64,000 nt of DNA from Rhodamnia argentea. Taxonomy: Eukaryota > Streptophyta > Magnoliopsida > Myrtales > Myrtaceae. This document shows, in pieces, positions 1-11,200 of this stretch. Location: the NCBI RefSeq assembly GCF_020921035.1, contig NC_063156.1, positions 5,022,001-5,086,000 of the forward strand, written 5' to 3'. Every line of letters starts with the position of its first letter. The first letter of the stretch is position 1. Position numbers and translations under genes: made by a program. A model generated the notes under the pieces. That model made no database searches, was not told the origin of the DNA, and was given only the letters and a program-made list of their open reading frames with translations.

Positions 1-543
1 AGATTATACCCAAACCCAAAGTGTTCACAAATAAACAACTTACTTGGATATAACAAAATAAAACTCACGAAGTACAAAACTCAATCGCGTTCGGCACTCC
101 TCGCAATCTAAGAGAGAACCCAAAGAAGAGCGTCGTCCTCTTATCCTCGCGGCGCGAACTTGCGGTTCCATCTCTCTGCAAAGAAAAGACTACCTTTTCT
201 TTTGTGCGGCTTCGGTCTTATATTTCAGCCTCACTCTGCACAACCTTTTTTCTTTTGTCCAGAGAAAGTAACCTAAAAGCACCTCACTCCCTTTTTGTTT
301 TGCTTTTTCTCTCTCTGACAAACTTGGCCCCCCAATTTCATACACCACATAACTTACGAAGGCTTTTCTTCCCTTTTGAACTCTTTGGGGCCCACCATGA
401 TTTCTTGATCTACCATTACTCAAGAAACCATGTGCTCTTCTTTCTTTCCTATCGGACCAAAATCTTGAGTAATGATCAAACGTGGTCCCCATATTTTATC
501 TTGTGGTGCCAATAACAATTTTAAACTCGAGACATATTTAACA
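1..543 (-). repeat. Copia LTR, left copy (3' LTR of the minus-strand element), partial
   Basis: It aligns without gaps to 4906-5448, with about six internal substitutions by eye plus a difference at the last base. The inner boundary is set by the polypurine tract just inside it and by the ending AACA at 543. Confidence 0.95.
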
Positions 544-544
544 A

Positions 545-557
545 TTCTCCACCTTGG
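545..557 (-). other. Polypurine tract of the Copia element
   Basis: Read on the minus strand this is the purine-rich run CCAAGGTGGAGAAT, directly before the LTR start TGTTAAAT. It is the expected plus-strand priming site beside the 3' LTR. Confidence 0.75.
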
Positions 558-626
558 CTCGATGTTTGAAAGCCAAGTTAATAATGCTCATCATCCATGC
601 TGCTCTCCCAACGCCCCCACGAGCGC

Positions 627-3600
627 TCACTCTCTACAGACGCCAATAGTGCTCAAGCAAAGCTTGAGCTTCGCCAAAGGAACAGGCTTAGTCATCATGT
701 CCGCGGGGTTCTCTGCTGTAGCAATCTTTTTCACAACAACCTTACCCTTCGCTAAGACATCTCGGATGAAGTGGTACCTGATATTGATATGCTTTGTTCG
801 CTCGTGATAAACCGGATTATATGCCGGATAAATCGCACCTTGGTTATCACATTGTATATCAACACTTTTCTGTTCTAACCCAAAGTCCATGAGCAAACCT
901 TGCAACCATATCGCCTCTTTCGCTACAAAAGTCGGTGCCATGTACTGCGCCTCGATCGACGACAAGGCTACGTGGTCCTGTAAGGACGCCTTCCAACTAA
1001 TCGCACCACCTGCAAGCGTAAATACGTACCCGGCTAAAGACCCGCACTCATCCAAGTCACCCGCATGATCGGAATCCACAAAACCGGTGGTCTCACTGCC
1101 ATTATTGTCCCTCCGGTATACTATACCAATGTCTGATGTCCCCTTCAAATATTCGAGGATCCATTTCACGACTTCCCAATGAGTTTTACCGGACGCTTCA
1201 TATAACGACTAACCACACCGACGACTTGTGAAATATCGGGCCTAGTGCATACCATAGCATACATAATACTACCCATGGCACTAGAATAAGGAACACGAGA
1301 CATATGCTCCTCTTCCTCCTCGGTTTGCGGTGATAACTTAACCGAAAGTTTAAAGTGCTTTGCTAATGGTGTACTCACGGACTTCGTTGATCGCATATTA
1401 AAACGTGCAACAATTTTCTCAATATATTTCTTTTGAGACAGACGTAATAATCCTGCAGTCCTGTCACGCAAAATCTCCATACCCAATATTTTCTTCGCAG
1501 CACCTAAATCTTTCATCTCAAACTCAGCACTCAATCGCCTCTTCAACACATCAATATCGGACATATTTTTCGCTGCTATCAACATATCATCAACATATAA
1601 TAGCAGATATATCAAAGACCCGTCCTCCAATCTCCCGAAATAAACACGGTTATCCATCTGACTCTTTGAATAGTCCCGACTAGCCATGAAAGCGTCAAAC
1701 CGCTTATACCACTGTCTAGGAGATTGTTTCAGCCCATATAAAGATTTCTTTAATAAGCAAACATGATCTTTCTTACCCGGAATAGCAAATCCCTCCGTTG
1801 CCTCATGTAAATCTGCTCCTCCAACTCACCGTGAAGAAACGCCGTTTTCACATCAAGTCGCTCCAACTCGAGATCCCGTGCGGCAACAAAGGCAAGTAAA
1901 ACACGAATAGAAGTATGCCTTACCACGGGAGAAAACACCTCACTGTAATCAATGCCTTCCCGCTGGGTATACCCCTTCGCAACAAGTCTCGCCTTGTATC
2001 TCGCTGCCTCGATGTTAGGAATGCCCTCTTTCCGTTTGTAGACCCATTTACTTCCGACAATCTTCTGGCTCTTGGGTACTTTAACTAGCTCCCATGTCTG
2101 ATTTCGATGGAGTGATTCCATCTCTTCACTCATAGCCCCTAGCCACTGCGACGACTCAGAACTAGCCATCGCCTCGGAGTAAGACGAAGGTTCATCTGTC
2201 TCCACCTCATCACCTACGGTCAAAGCATAAGCAAAATCCGTATAAGCATAACGTACCGGTGGTTTAATTTGCCTTCTCTCGTACTCTGTCGGCTATACTA
2301 TCTTTGCGGTATCTTGGTTGTTCACTATCACCGACTTCGAGAACTGCGGCCTCATCTGCAGCCTCAACATCTATTACCTCTGAGGTCTCCGGAGTCTCCA
2401 CCTGAAGCTCCACCTCACTACTAACACCATGATTTGTCTACTCTGCTAGTTGTGTCTCGGAACTCCTCTGTCGAAGCATTGCGGTCTCGTCGAAGATCAC
2501 ATCTCTGCTGATTAGAAAATCGGGTGATCTGGGATCGGTGCACCACGGCCGGTAGCCTTTCACCCCATGTGCATAACCCGGAAATATGCACTTCTTCGAC
2601 CTCGGCTCAAGCTTACCATCACTCGCATGAGCATACGCGGGACATCCGAATATTCGTAATCCGGAGTAATCAACAGGTTTCCCCGACCATACTTCCTCTG
2701 GAGTCTTCCACTCGATAGCGGATGATGGAGATCGATTAATCGGGTAACATGCCATGTTCACTTTGCTTGCCCAAAATTCCTTGCCTATTCCAAGATGCGA
2801 AAGCATGCTTCGAGCCCGCTCAAGTAAAGTTACGTTCTTCCGTTTCGCCACACCATTCTGTTGTGGTGTCCCAGGTCTTGTGCGGTGTCTCACAATCCCT
2901 TCTCTCTCGCAGAACTTGGTAAAATCTTTACCACGGAACTCCATGCCGTTATCGGTTCTCGGGCACTTGATCTGTTTATCCGATCGCTTCTCAATCAATG
3001 CCTTAAATTTCTTGAACCGATCAAACACGTCAGATTTGTGCTTCAGAAAGTATACCCATACCTTCCTGGAATAGTCGTCGATAAATGTCAGCATATAACG
3101 AGCACCTCCTTTCGAAGGAACAGGAGACGGGCCCCAGACGTCCGAATGAATATATTCTACCGGTTGCTTGGTCGAATGAATACCCGTAGTAAACTTAATC
3201 CTGCGTTGCTTCCCAAAGATGCGGTGCTCACATAAGTCTAACTTACTTGTCTTCTGACCCTTTAACAACCCTCTATCACTCAGCATCGTCATACCCGCCT
3301 CACTCATGTGCCCTAGACGCATATGCCATAAACGAGTTAGATCGAGAATCGACTCACCCGATGAAACCGCAGTAGCTCCTGTCACGGTCTCTCTCGGTAG
3401 ATGATAGAGAGAACTCACTTTCTTCCCTTTCATCTTTGTCATAGCACCTCGAGAGATCTTAAGCACTCCACCTTCAGCGGTGTACTTACACCCGATATCA
3501 TCGAGTGTACCCGGAGAAATAAGGTTCTTCTTGAGCTCCGGTACATGCCACACGTCTGTCAATGTGCGCACCACATCATCGTGCATCCGAATCCGAACTG

Positions 3601-3750
3601 TCCCTATCCCCACAACCTTGCAGGCTGCGTTATTCCCCAACGAGAACTCTACCACCATCTGCAGTCACGGTAAGTAGTAAACCGGTTCTTATGAGGCGTC
3701 ATATGATAAGAACACCCCGAATCTAGCACCCATTCATCTCCCGATGAACT
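627..3750 (-). pseudogene. Copia pol: protease, integrase, reverse transcriptase, RNase H (broken)
   Basis: Protease: the motif DSGCSYHMT lies near 3740-3700, followed by a frameshift. 3658-2438 holds the GAG-pre-integrase region (LWHMRLGH) and the integrase core (HSDVWGP, TDNGMEF, TPQQNGVA). 2223-1750 holds the first half of reverse transcriptase ([11 protein letters not shown]). 1687-1166 holds the second half with LLYVDDMLIA. 1169-627 holds RNase H (VDSDHAGD, SSIEAQYMA). These blocks lie in different frames, so no intact polyprotein is possible. The third integrase acidic residue is Lys (codon 2843-2845, AAA where the family has Glu). A zinc-finger Cys is Arg (codon 3221-3223). Both fit single transitions. 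Confidence 0.93.
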
Positions 3751-3756
3751 GCGTGA

Positions 3757-4598
3757 TCACACACAAAATGCCTCTGCATCACTAGTGCTCTCTTCAAGAA
3801 CGTTCGCCACACTGGTTGTGGCTTTCTGCTTATCACCTCTGTTTCTCAACTTAGGACAATCTCTCCTGATGTGCCCCTCTTCGTGACACTCAAAGCACTT
3901 CACGCGTCCCTTGGACTTTCTATGACGTGACTTAAATTCGCTTTTACCTCTATCGCTTTTGGACCCTCGTTGTTGCTCTCTACCCCGAATCACTAGTCCA
4001 CGCGCTACATCCTGCGCTAGACTTTCATCTCGCAACTTTCTCTGCCACTCTTTAGAAAATAAGGCGGACTTTACCTCTTCCGAGGTAATCGTAGTACGCC
4101 CCTGCAATGATGAATCAGTAAAGTGCTCCCATGACTCTGGTAGGGAAGCTAACAACATCATGCCCTGCTCTTCATCATCAAGTGTCTTACCGACGTTCTT
4201 CAAATCCATCATGAGTTTATTAAATTCATCTAGATGGGTTCTGATAGACGTACCTTCGATATATCCGAACCGGAACATTCTCTTCAACATGTATAAGCGA
4301 TTGTTCAAACCCTTTGTTACATAGAGCGCCCGAAGTTTTGTCCACAATGCTGCGGTATCCTTCTCCTCACCAACCTCTATTAACACTTCATCCGATAAAT
4401 TCAACGGGATTAAACTTCTAGCTTTCCTCATTACCACATCCTTTTCAACCATCTGTCATCGTTTGGGCAACCTTCGGCCTTGCCCTCCAATGCTTCTGCT
4501 AAACCTTGAGTTGTCAATATCGCCTCCATCTTGAGACTCCATAACCCAAAGTTGTTCCTCCCGTTAAACTTCTCAATTTCAGCTTTCACTCCGGACAT
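3757..4598 (-). pseudogene. Copia gag with CCHC zinc knuckle (frameshifted)
   Basis: Gag most likely starts at the ATG at 4598 (MSGVKAEIEKFNG). A one-base shift near 4455 moves the reading to the frame that is open from 4452 to 3757. That part includes the capsid-like UBN2 region and the knuckle CFECHEEGHIRRDC, which has the spacing C-x2-C-x4-H-x4-C that binds zinc and packages RNA. An in-frame TGA at about 3757 separates gag from the protease. Confidence 0.88.
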
Positions 4599-4677
4599 AA
4601 TTGCAATCACAGGATATCCAGATAATAATCAAACAAGCAAAAGCCCCAAATCACAATCTAGAATATCCGAACCTGGT

Positions 4678-4689
4678 GCTCTGATACCA
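4678..4689 (-). other. Primer-binding site for initiator methionine tRNA
   Basis: The minus strand reads TGGTATCAGAGC, the standard complement of the 3' end of plant initiator tRNA-Met. It sits two bases inside the 5' LTR boundary at 4692, where minus-strand cDNA synthesis starts. Confidence 0.93.
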
Positions 4690-4691
4690 AT

Positions 4692-5448
4692 TGTTGTAAT
4701 ATAACGCGGAAGCTAACCCGGATCTTGCAAATAAGTCAATGCGAAAAGCCACGAGAAATAACGATGAACAATAAAGGACACCAGAAATTACGTGGTTCGG
4801 TCCGAATATCGGTACCTACATCCACGGGAGAGCCAGCAAGAACAATCCACTATAATCGGAGAATCGGAATTACAATCGCTCAATACGCTCGTGTTTCCCG
4901 CACCTAGATTATACCCAAACCCAAAGTGTTCACAAATAAACAACTTACTTGGATATAACAAAATAAAACTCACGAAGTACAAAACTGAATCGCGTTCAGC
5001 ACTCCTCGCAATCTAAGAGAGAACCCAAAGAAGAGCGTCGTCCTCTTATCCTCGCGGCGCGAACCTGCGGTTCCATCTCTCTGCAAAGAAAAGACTACCT
5101 TTTCTTTTGTGCGGCTTCGGTCTTATATTTCAGCCTCACTCTGCACAACCTTTTTTCTTTTGTCCAGAGAAAGTAACCTAAAAGCAACTCACTCCCTTTT
5201 TGTTTTGCTTTTTCTCTCTCTGACAAACTTGGCCCCCCAATTTCATACACCACATAACTTACGAAGGCTTTTCTTCCCTTTTGAACTCTCTGGGGCCCAC
5301 CATGATTTCTTGATCTACCATTACTCAAGAAACCATGTGCTCTTCTTTCTTTCCTATCAGACCAAAATCTTGAGTAATGATCAAACGTGGTCCCCATATT
5401 TTATCTTGTGGTGCCAATAACAATTTTAAACTCGAGACATATTTAACT
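4692..5448 (-). repeat. Copia LTR, right copy (5' LTR), complete
   Basis: It is 757 bp. On the plus strand it starts TGTTGTAAT. It ends ATTTAACT at 5448, where the other copy ends in AACA, so the terminal base has changed. Cellular TIR-NBS-LRR sequence begins directly after it at 5449. Confidence 0.94.
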
Positions 5449-5934
5449 GAAGGAGTGACCTTCAAATAGAGGAGAGTTGGTTGAAAACTACCTTGGCAAG
5501 AGTTGTCTTTCCAATGCCACCTATCCCATGGATTACGACAAATCGCACATCACTAGCATCACAATTCAATAGCTTCTTTATGGCTTCTATACGATCATCA
5601 ATTCCAACTAGATTGGTGGGCAAATATCGTTTCCTCATTGTGATCTTCTGCATAATCTTCTGAATGATATCTTTAATGACCTTGCCTTGCCTGTCGTATG
5701 CATTGAATCGATAAACATGACACCAGATATAAGCGAATTGAATTTCAAATAGGAGCAAATAATGATCACCGTAGCGTTGATATGCGGTTTCCACATGGTA
5801 CTAGCCATGGATATACCCTCTTACAAGGGTGGTGAGTATTGCCCCCGAAGAGTTTATCTAAACAGTTTGAATAAGAGATATACCTATATTTGAACCAACC
5901 GCTTGAGGCACGAAGATATCCAATGGTTCCATAG

Positions 5935-6928
5935 TACTACTTCAGCAGCTCATGTGGCAAGCATTTACTCACATCCACTTACAAGTTGACACGTGTCTAC
6001 AATAACATATTTTCGGCTAATGTACTAAAATTATTTTCTATGTTTCAGACGGAGCCGACCACAAAGATGGCGGAGGTTTGGCTTCGACGCACAAGACTGG
6101 TTGCGACGGCAAAGGGAGGCGTAGAGATCAAGCTCAGAGATGGCTGTGGGTGGAGGAGGAAAAATTTCGGCAGATTTTTAATTTTTTTTATTTAATTCCA
6201 CATCATTGAACAGTTTCCAGTTAGTAAGTAGATGCAAGGGTGCATTTGTTTCAGTGAAAGTATTTGTTTGGGAATTAGTTTTCTTGACTTTCACTAGTTT
6301 GGTTCGCCGAAAATAACTTAATCAATAAAAAACACTTTCCCGTCAATGAAAAATTCATGCATAACATTAGGAAAGTGAATTCCTATATTTAAAGAGGTGA
6401 AAACACTTCGGAATTGCTCATCTTGAATTTTCTTATTTTTTAGTTTTGTTTTATTTAATATTTTTATATTATATGTTTATTTAAAAAATTATATTTTTTA
6501 TTTTCTTGTATTTTATATCTTATATATTTTTCTTTTACTTCTTCCTCCGTCGATTGCCAAGCCTCGATGACAGCTAGTGAGCTTGAGGCTCGCCCGACAC
6601 CGGTGAGCTCGAGCTTGCCGGTGGCCGTAGCTAGCCGATCACGGTGGAGGGAGAAAGAAAAAAAGTAAATATAATTTAAAAAAAATCGAATTTCTTTTTT
6701 GTTAAGATGAGATAAAGCCATGAGATTAAAATCATTTTTCAAATGAGATCCAAATACGAGAAAACGTTTTCTTTCACATATCACCAAGCATAAGAAAACT
6801 AACCATTTTTCTAAAAAATAATTTCATGAAAAGCATTTTTCTTTTTCATGAAGTTTTCCCCCCAACCAAGGGCACCCTAAGTAGATAAATGCTTGCCACA
6901 TTAGTGGCTAAAGTGGTACTATGGAATC
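5935..6928. mobile_element. Inverted-repeat element (MITE-like) in the TNL intron, with a second element nested inside
   Basis: The arm at 5935-5980 (including CATGTGGCAAGCATTTACT) is repeated in reverse complement at 6882-6928 (ATAAATGCTTGCCACATTAG). The match is imperfect over about 40 bases. Without the nested 6234-6877 insertion the element is about 350 bp. It has no coding capacity. Confidence 0.55.
6234..6877. mobile_element. Nested non-autonomous DNA transposon with 9-bp target duplication
   Basis: The ends read AGGGTGCATTTGTTT and, inverted, GGGTGCCCTTGGTT. The nine bases TAAGTAGAT occur on both sides (6225-6233 and 6878-6886). A 9-bp duplication suggests Mutator-like mobilisation; a hAT origin (8 bp) is the alternative. 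AT-rich arms surround a GC-rich core at 6540-6650. Confidence 0.55.
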
Positions 6929-7417
6929 ACTTATATTCTCCATCCTATTGAGTTCATCGGCATGTAGATAGGCTTAGCCTTGTAGTAGAGAATAATGCAC
7001 ACATACCTGTGTGCTAGAGTGTGCTCCTCTTTTAATTCACAGACGGAAGGTTATTTGACTATGATGCACTAAATAAATAAATAGCTAAATAAACGAAGAT
7101 GAGGTCAATACCTCTGATCCTTAATATGCCATCCCTTGATTCTTGCCACCGTTGCCAAAGCCTCCTTCCAAGGCTTCGCTAGAGCGTAGCCATGCTCCTC
7201 CTCATGCTTCCCTAGGGCGCTTTTGTACAGCTCCGTTTCAAGCTTAACATCCGAGGGATCCACGTCGTAAAAGATGGGCAGTATCTCTTTACCCGTGGAT
7301 TGGCTAGTGCACTCCACCATACATGTTAGCTCTCGCAGGCACCATTTACTCAAAGCATAGTCTTTGAAGAATATAAGAATGTACATTTGGGAGTTTTCTA
7401 CTGCTCGCAGGATCTCC

Positions 7418-7495
7418 GAGATCCTTTGGCCCTGCCGCAGCTCATCGTCATCCACATCCGAGATCCTTTGGCCCTGCCGCAGCTCATCGTCATCC
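7418..7495 (-). repeat. 42-bp tandem duplication inside the TIR exon
   Basis: Two copies start at 7418 and 7460 with a period of 42 bases. The 36 bases of the second copy (7460-7495) match the first. On the coding strand this duplicates DDDELRQGQRIS, adding 14 residues without changing the frame. Confidence 0.95.
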
Positions 7496-7638
7496 CTGAA
7501 AATGTGGATTCCTGCAACGATCATGAACTCGTAGTGGCAATCGATGAATCCATGACAAGTGTCGAGTCCCCGAAAGCTCAAGAACACGTCGTAAAGGCCA
7601 CCAGTTGCAATCCCTGAGTCTGTCTCTTGGTTCGCCAT

Positions 7639-8269
7639 CCGATGACACAGATGAATGTTACCGCTGACTTCTTTCTGTGGTCCGTGAGGAGATTCATACA
7701 GCTAGAGGCACGATTAACATATGAGTAGCAACGACCACGCTCTCTCTGTTTCTCCCCGCGTAGGTCAGTCGTCGAAGACTTTGAGCTTTTCTCATTATTT
7801 AACTCTCTTCCTTTCCTTTGGACCAAAAGAAAAAAAAACTCTCTTCCTTTCCGCGTAGCGTAACACTTCGAAGTCATTTGAATTAACTATCGGGTCAACG
7901 CCAGCCATCTTTGCATGCCATTGGAGAAAGGTCACTCTTCGTCCTTTCTTGATTTTTTCTTTCAGTTCTTTCTACTCAACCATATAATTTCGTTGAAGGA
8001 AATATGCTTAGATACAAAACCCTACCACCCCCCACAAACACCCCCCCCTCTAAAAACAAAAAAACAAAACAAAAATGTCTCCCGGAAAGTGGGTGGGGAA
8101 GTCTTTGGATATTGGCCGATCAAACATTACCTTTAATTGAGTCGTGATTATGTCACGATACTCGGCCGAGCTAACATTACATCGTCACAGCTCTCACGAC
8201 CATAATTGAACCCTTCAATGATATGTTGTCTGAGCGACCATGGGATGCAAACTTATGCAGTACTGTCTA
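7639..8269. other. Intergenic: TNL promoter side / ATXR2 3' flank
   Basis: No gene is visible. It holds short open frames without family resemblance, and C-rich and A-rich runs near 8030-8080. It must contain the TNL 5' leader next to 7638 and the ATXR2 3' UTR next to 8270. Confidence 0.6.
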
Positions 8270-11200
8270 TTAAGATTCTTGTTGGCACTTCGAACACTTG
8301 CAAGTGAAACCATAGTCCGCTAGCAGTACCTGCCTCCCTTCAACGGGTAAATCCTCGTCTATGTATGAAATTGTGACCTGCGAGATTTCATGAATTTATC
8401 CCATGTCAGCTGTGCATAAGCTCATTTTAAGAGAATAAAGCTGCATGGCTTTCACCCAAACTGGAGGAAATTCATCCTAGCATATGCTAACAAGCAAGAT
8501 GAAGCCACATGAGATTTACCTCTTCTCCCTTTGGAATGGGCTTCAATGCCACTATCGTTGCTTGACCATCTCTATCCTGAAAAGGCAGCAGCAAGGAATC
8601 GGTTCAACACAGCATACATATAGATGATGTCACGTGAAGAAGGCATGACTAGCGAATCTCATAAATGATTATCCAGCCCATAACATGCAAGCCACGGGTA
8701 ATAGGCAACATTAGGTGATATTTGTAACATTTGTATCTACGAACTAGCGGTGCGGTTGATCTTCAAGTATTATTGAAAAGGGTGATCTCTCATCTTGAAG
8801 CTCAAAAGGATTTAAATTGTTATACCACACCAAGAAGAAATAAAACATCAAGAATGCTAGAGATGCAAAGACTCAAAAAATAGTGCACCAAACTCTGATC
8901 GTGCGCCTATGCATTGCCCATTATACAGCATGCCACATTGCTTTGTAAACCATCTTGGAAAATCAGCCTTTACGTCCCTAGCATTGCTAGTAGTTAATTG
9001 CATCGCCATTACAAAACTAATTGTGCAAAGGGTTACTTATACCTTTTCTCGTTTGAAAGCTTTGGCATTAGGATGGCAGGAATGATTCATACAGCTCTGC
9101 AAGGGGAAAAATGCCGTGCCTGAAAGTACGAATTCAATTATTAGCTAAACAACTGGCATGATAACTAAACATTATGAATGGCAGAAATTAAACTAAACAG
9201 GGAATTGCTGAGTATAGGTGAGGACCATAAGGAATAAAAACAAAAACTTTACTCGACATCATGATAAGCTACTGCTTGTCAGGACTTAAAACAAAGCAGG
9301 ACTGCATTAATCATTGTCACACTGGTAAACTTACTAATTCATATCCATATCATATTCTAAAGCTGCTTCTCAGGTAAGTTATCCAATACTGTCAGCTAAA
9401 ACATGGTTCGCAACCATGTTGAGCCATGTTTCTGTTTGAAATTGTACAATATGGTATCATTATGTGCTTCTCTAGTCCCACAGCATGCATGTGAACAATT
9501 GGATGCCAGCCCATTTATTAAAAAAAAAAAGATCAAACACTGAAGAGTTAGACAGCTTCGTGGTAAACTAGCTCAGGCCTTGTGACATGTAGGTAAAGGG
9601 CTACACGAACCGGTAATGGCATGATTAGAACAGCAATTGGGTTTAGTTTGATGAGGGATTTTTCAAGCTAGAAACACAACCATGTTTGTTGATAAATCAA
9701 GTCCGTCCAGTAAAAGTTATGCATACCCTCACAAGAAACTGCATACTCATCACCAAGGGCATCCAAATATGGTTGAGATACTTTCTTGGCTTCTTCCTGC
9801 CAATAGAGACAATCGCAAATGCATAAATTTCCAAACTCTGTAACGGATGTCAAAGACAGAAGTGTGCATCATATACACCTTCTCAGGAGATGGTAGATCA
9901 TCGATATACAAAAAGTAATCTTCCACAGGAGATGCTACAACCAGATCACTGTGACAAACCAAAACCAAAAAGAAGATTCTTAAATGCCCCAAGCAGATAT
10001 ATCATTAGTAAGCACTCATACAACACGTGTCATCAATATCAAGGAGACCCAACTGACTGTATTTTCTCATAATTATAGATCTTGTTGTGCGCATAGTCCA
10101 CAGTTTAAGACTCAGAAAGTAGGATATATTCAATCCTTGATAAGTCAAAAACTTACAGATTATTCAGCTCAAACATTCCAATGATGTGCCCATAAATGTC
10201 AAGTGAGAATACTTTGTAGAATCAAGGAATCGAACCTCACATACGGTAGTATCAAGCCAAAATAAAAAGATAACTGATAATCAGCAAACTGTGAGGGTTC
10301 TTAAAAGGATACATGGTTCGCATTCTTTGTCAAAAATAGCCGCCTTCAGGAGTTGCAGTGACTGAAAAAAGAAGAAGGGGTTATCGGGAAAAATGAGTAT
10401 ACGATGCAGATCACTGACATGCAAAGTAATAAAAAGAGAACAAGACAGAATTTCATCTTTTTCAAAAATCAACTATTTGAATTTCTCACCACCCACCTGG
10501 GTGGCGCAGCTGGCTTGCGCACTCTTCCTCTCGCAAAAGGTCGAGTGTTCAAATCCCGGAAGCGTCGCAGGGTGACTTACCCGGTGGCACGTGTGTGGTG
10601 GCTAGCACGTGTTGCCCCCAGGGTTTACCCCCCGGCTGCCGGCCGTGCGGGGGTTCCCTGGGTCATCAAAAAAAAAAAAAAAAACTATTTGAATTTCTCT
10701 AGACAAGGTAGAAGGTATCTAGTGGCCACTTTTTAGAATGAGCAACCGGGAATGACCACTGATCCCCATTTACAATACACCTGAACTTCCGAAAGATGCT
10801 TGAGAATGGTAGTGATCTTACACAGATCAAAACAAACCAAAAACTAAAAAAGGCATCGCTTTGGATGATCAAGCAATTCTGATTTTTATTCCCCAAATAA
10901 GCAAAGAGAAATTCACTAAGAGGCACCCAAGCGGGTACCAATACATTTACGAAAAGATGTTGGGAGTGGTTGGCCCTGAGTCCATTTCACCTTGCCACAT
11001 AACAATACTATTAGCAAACTAAGCATGGAAAGGTAAAGAAGAAGAACTAAAGAGCGGAATGCAACCAACAAAATATAAGCAAGCATCATGAATGAACACT
11101 GCTACAGGAGCAGCTTCATAAGAAGCAGAATGATCATTTATTTAGATTCCAAGATTCATTTACCTAATACAAACCAACACCGGACTTTCAAAATCCCAAG

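Larger units (their letters stand above)
1..5448 (-). mobile_element. Ty1/Copia LTR retrotransposon, nearly complete, coding-defective
   Basis: The element reads on the minus strand. Two LTR copies match at a constant offset of 4905 bases (1-543 and 4906-5448). The interior shows, in element order, a tRNA primer site, gag with a zinc knuckle, protease, integrase, reverse transcriptase and RNase H. Integrase before reverse transcriptase defines Copia. The left LTR lacks its outer 214 bases because the window starts inside it, so the outer target-site duplication cannot be checked. The reading frame is broken by several frameshifts and stops. The right end lies in the NB-ARC exon of a TIR-NBS-LRR gene. 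Confidence 0.97.
5449..7638 (-). pseudogene. TIR-NBS-LRR (TNL) immune-receptor gene, split by Copia insertion
   Basis: Exon 1 (7638-7112) encodes a TIR domain: YDVFLSFRGLDT, the loop DDELRQGQRIS, DYALSKWCLRELT (which includes the Glu used by plant TIR NAD hydrolases) and PIFYDVDPSDV. It ends at the donor AGAG|GTATTG. Exon 2 starts at 5690 after CGACAG and keeps phase. It runs through a linker (LVGIDDRIEAIKKLL) to the NB-ARC P-loop GIGGIGKTTLA, then FNQLSS. A small frameshift near 5467 creates a stop, and 18 bases further on the sequence runs into the Copia LTR. The rest of NB-ARC and the LRRs would lie left of the window. The TIR exon carries a 42-bp in-frame duplication. Whether a TIR-only transcript is made is unknown. 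Confidence 0.9.

Noticed and set aside
10500-10575. A true tRNA gene
   Set aside because: A- and B-box-like segments are present, but there is no cloverleaf. The poly(A) tail and 17-bp flanking duplication show a SINE.
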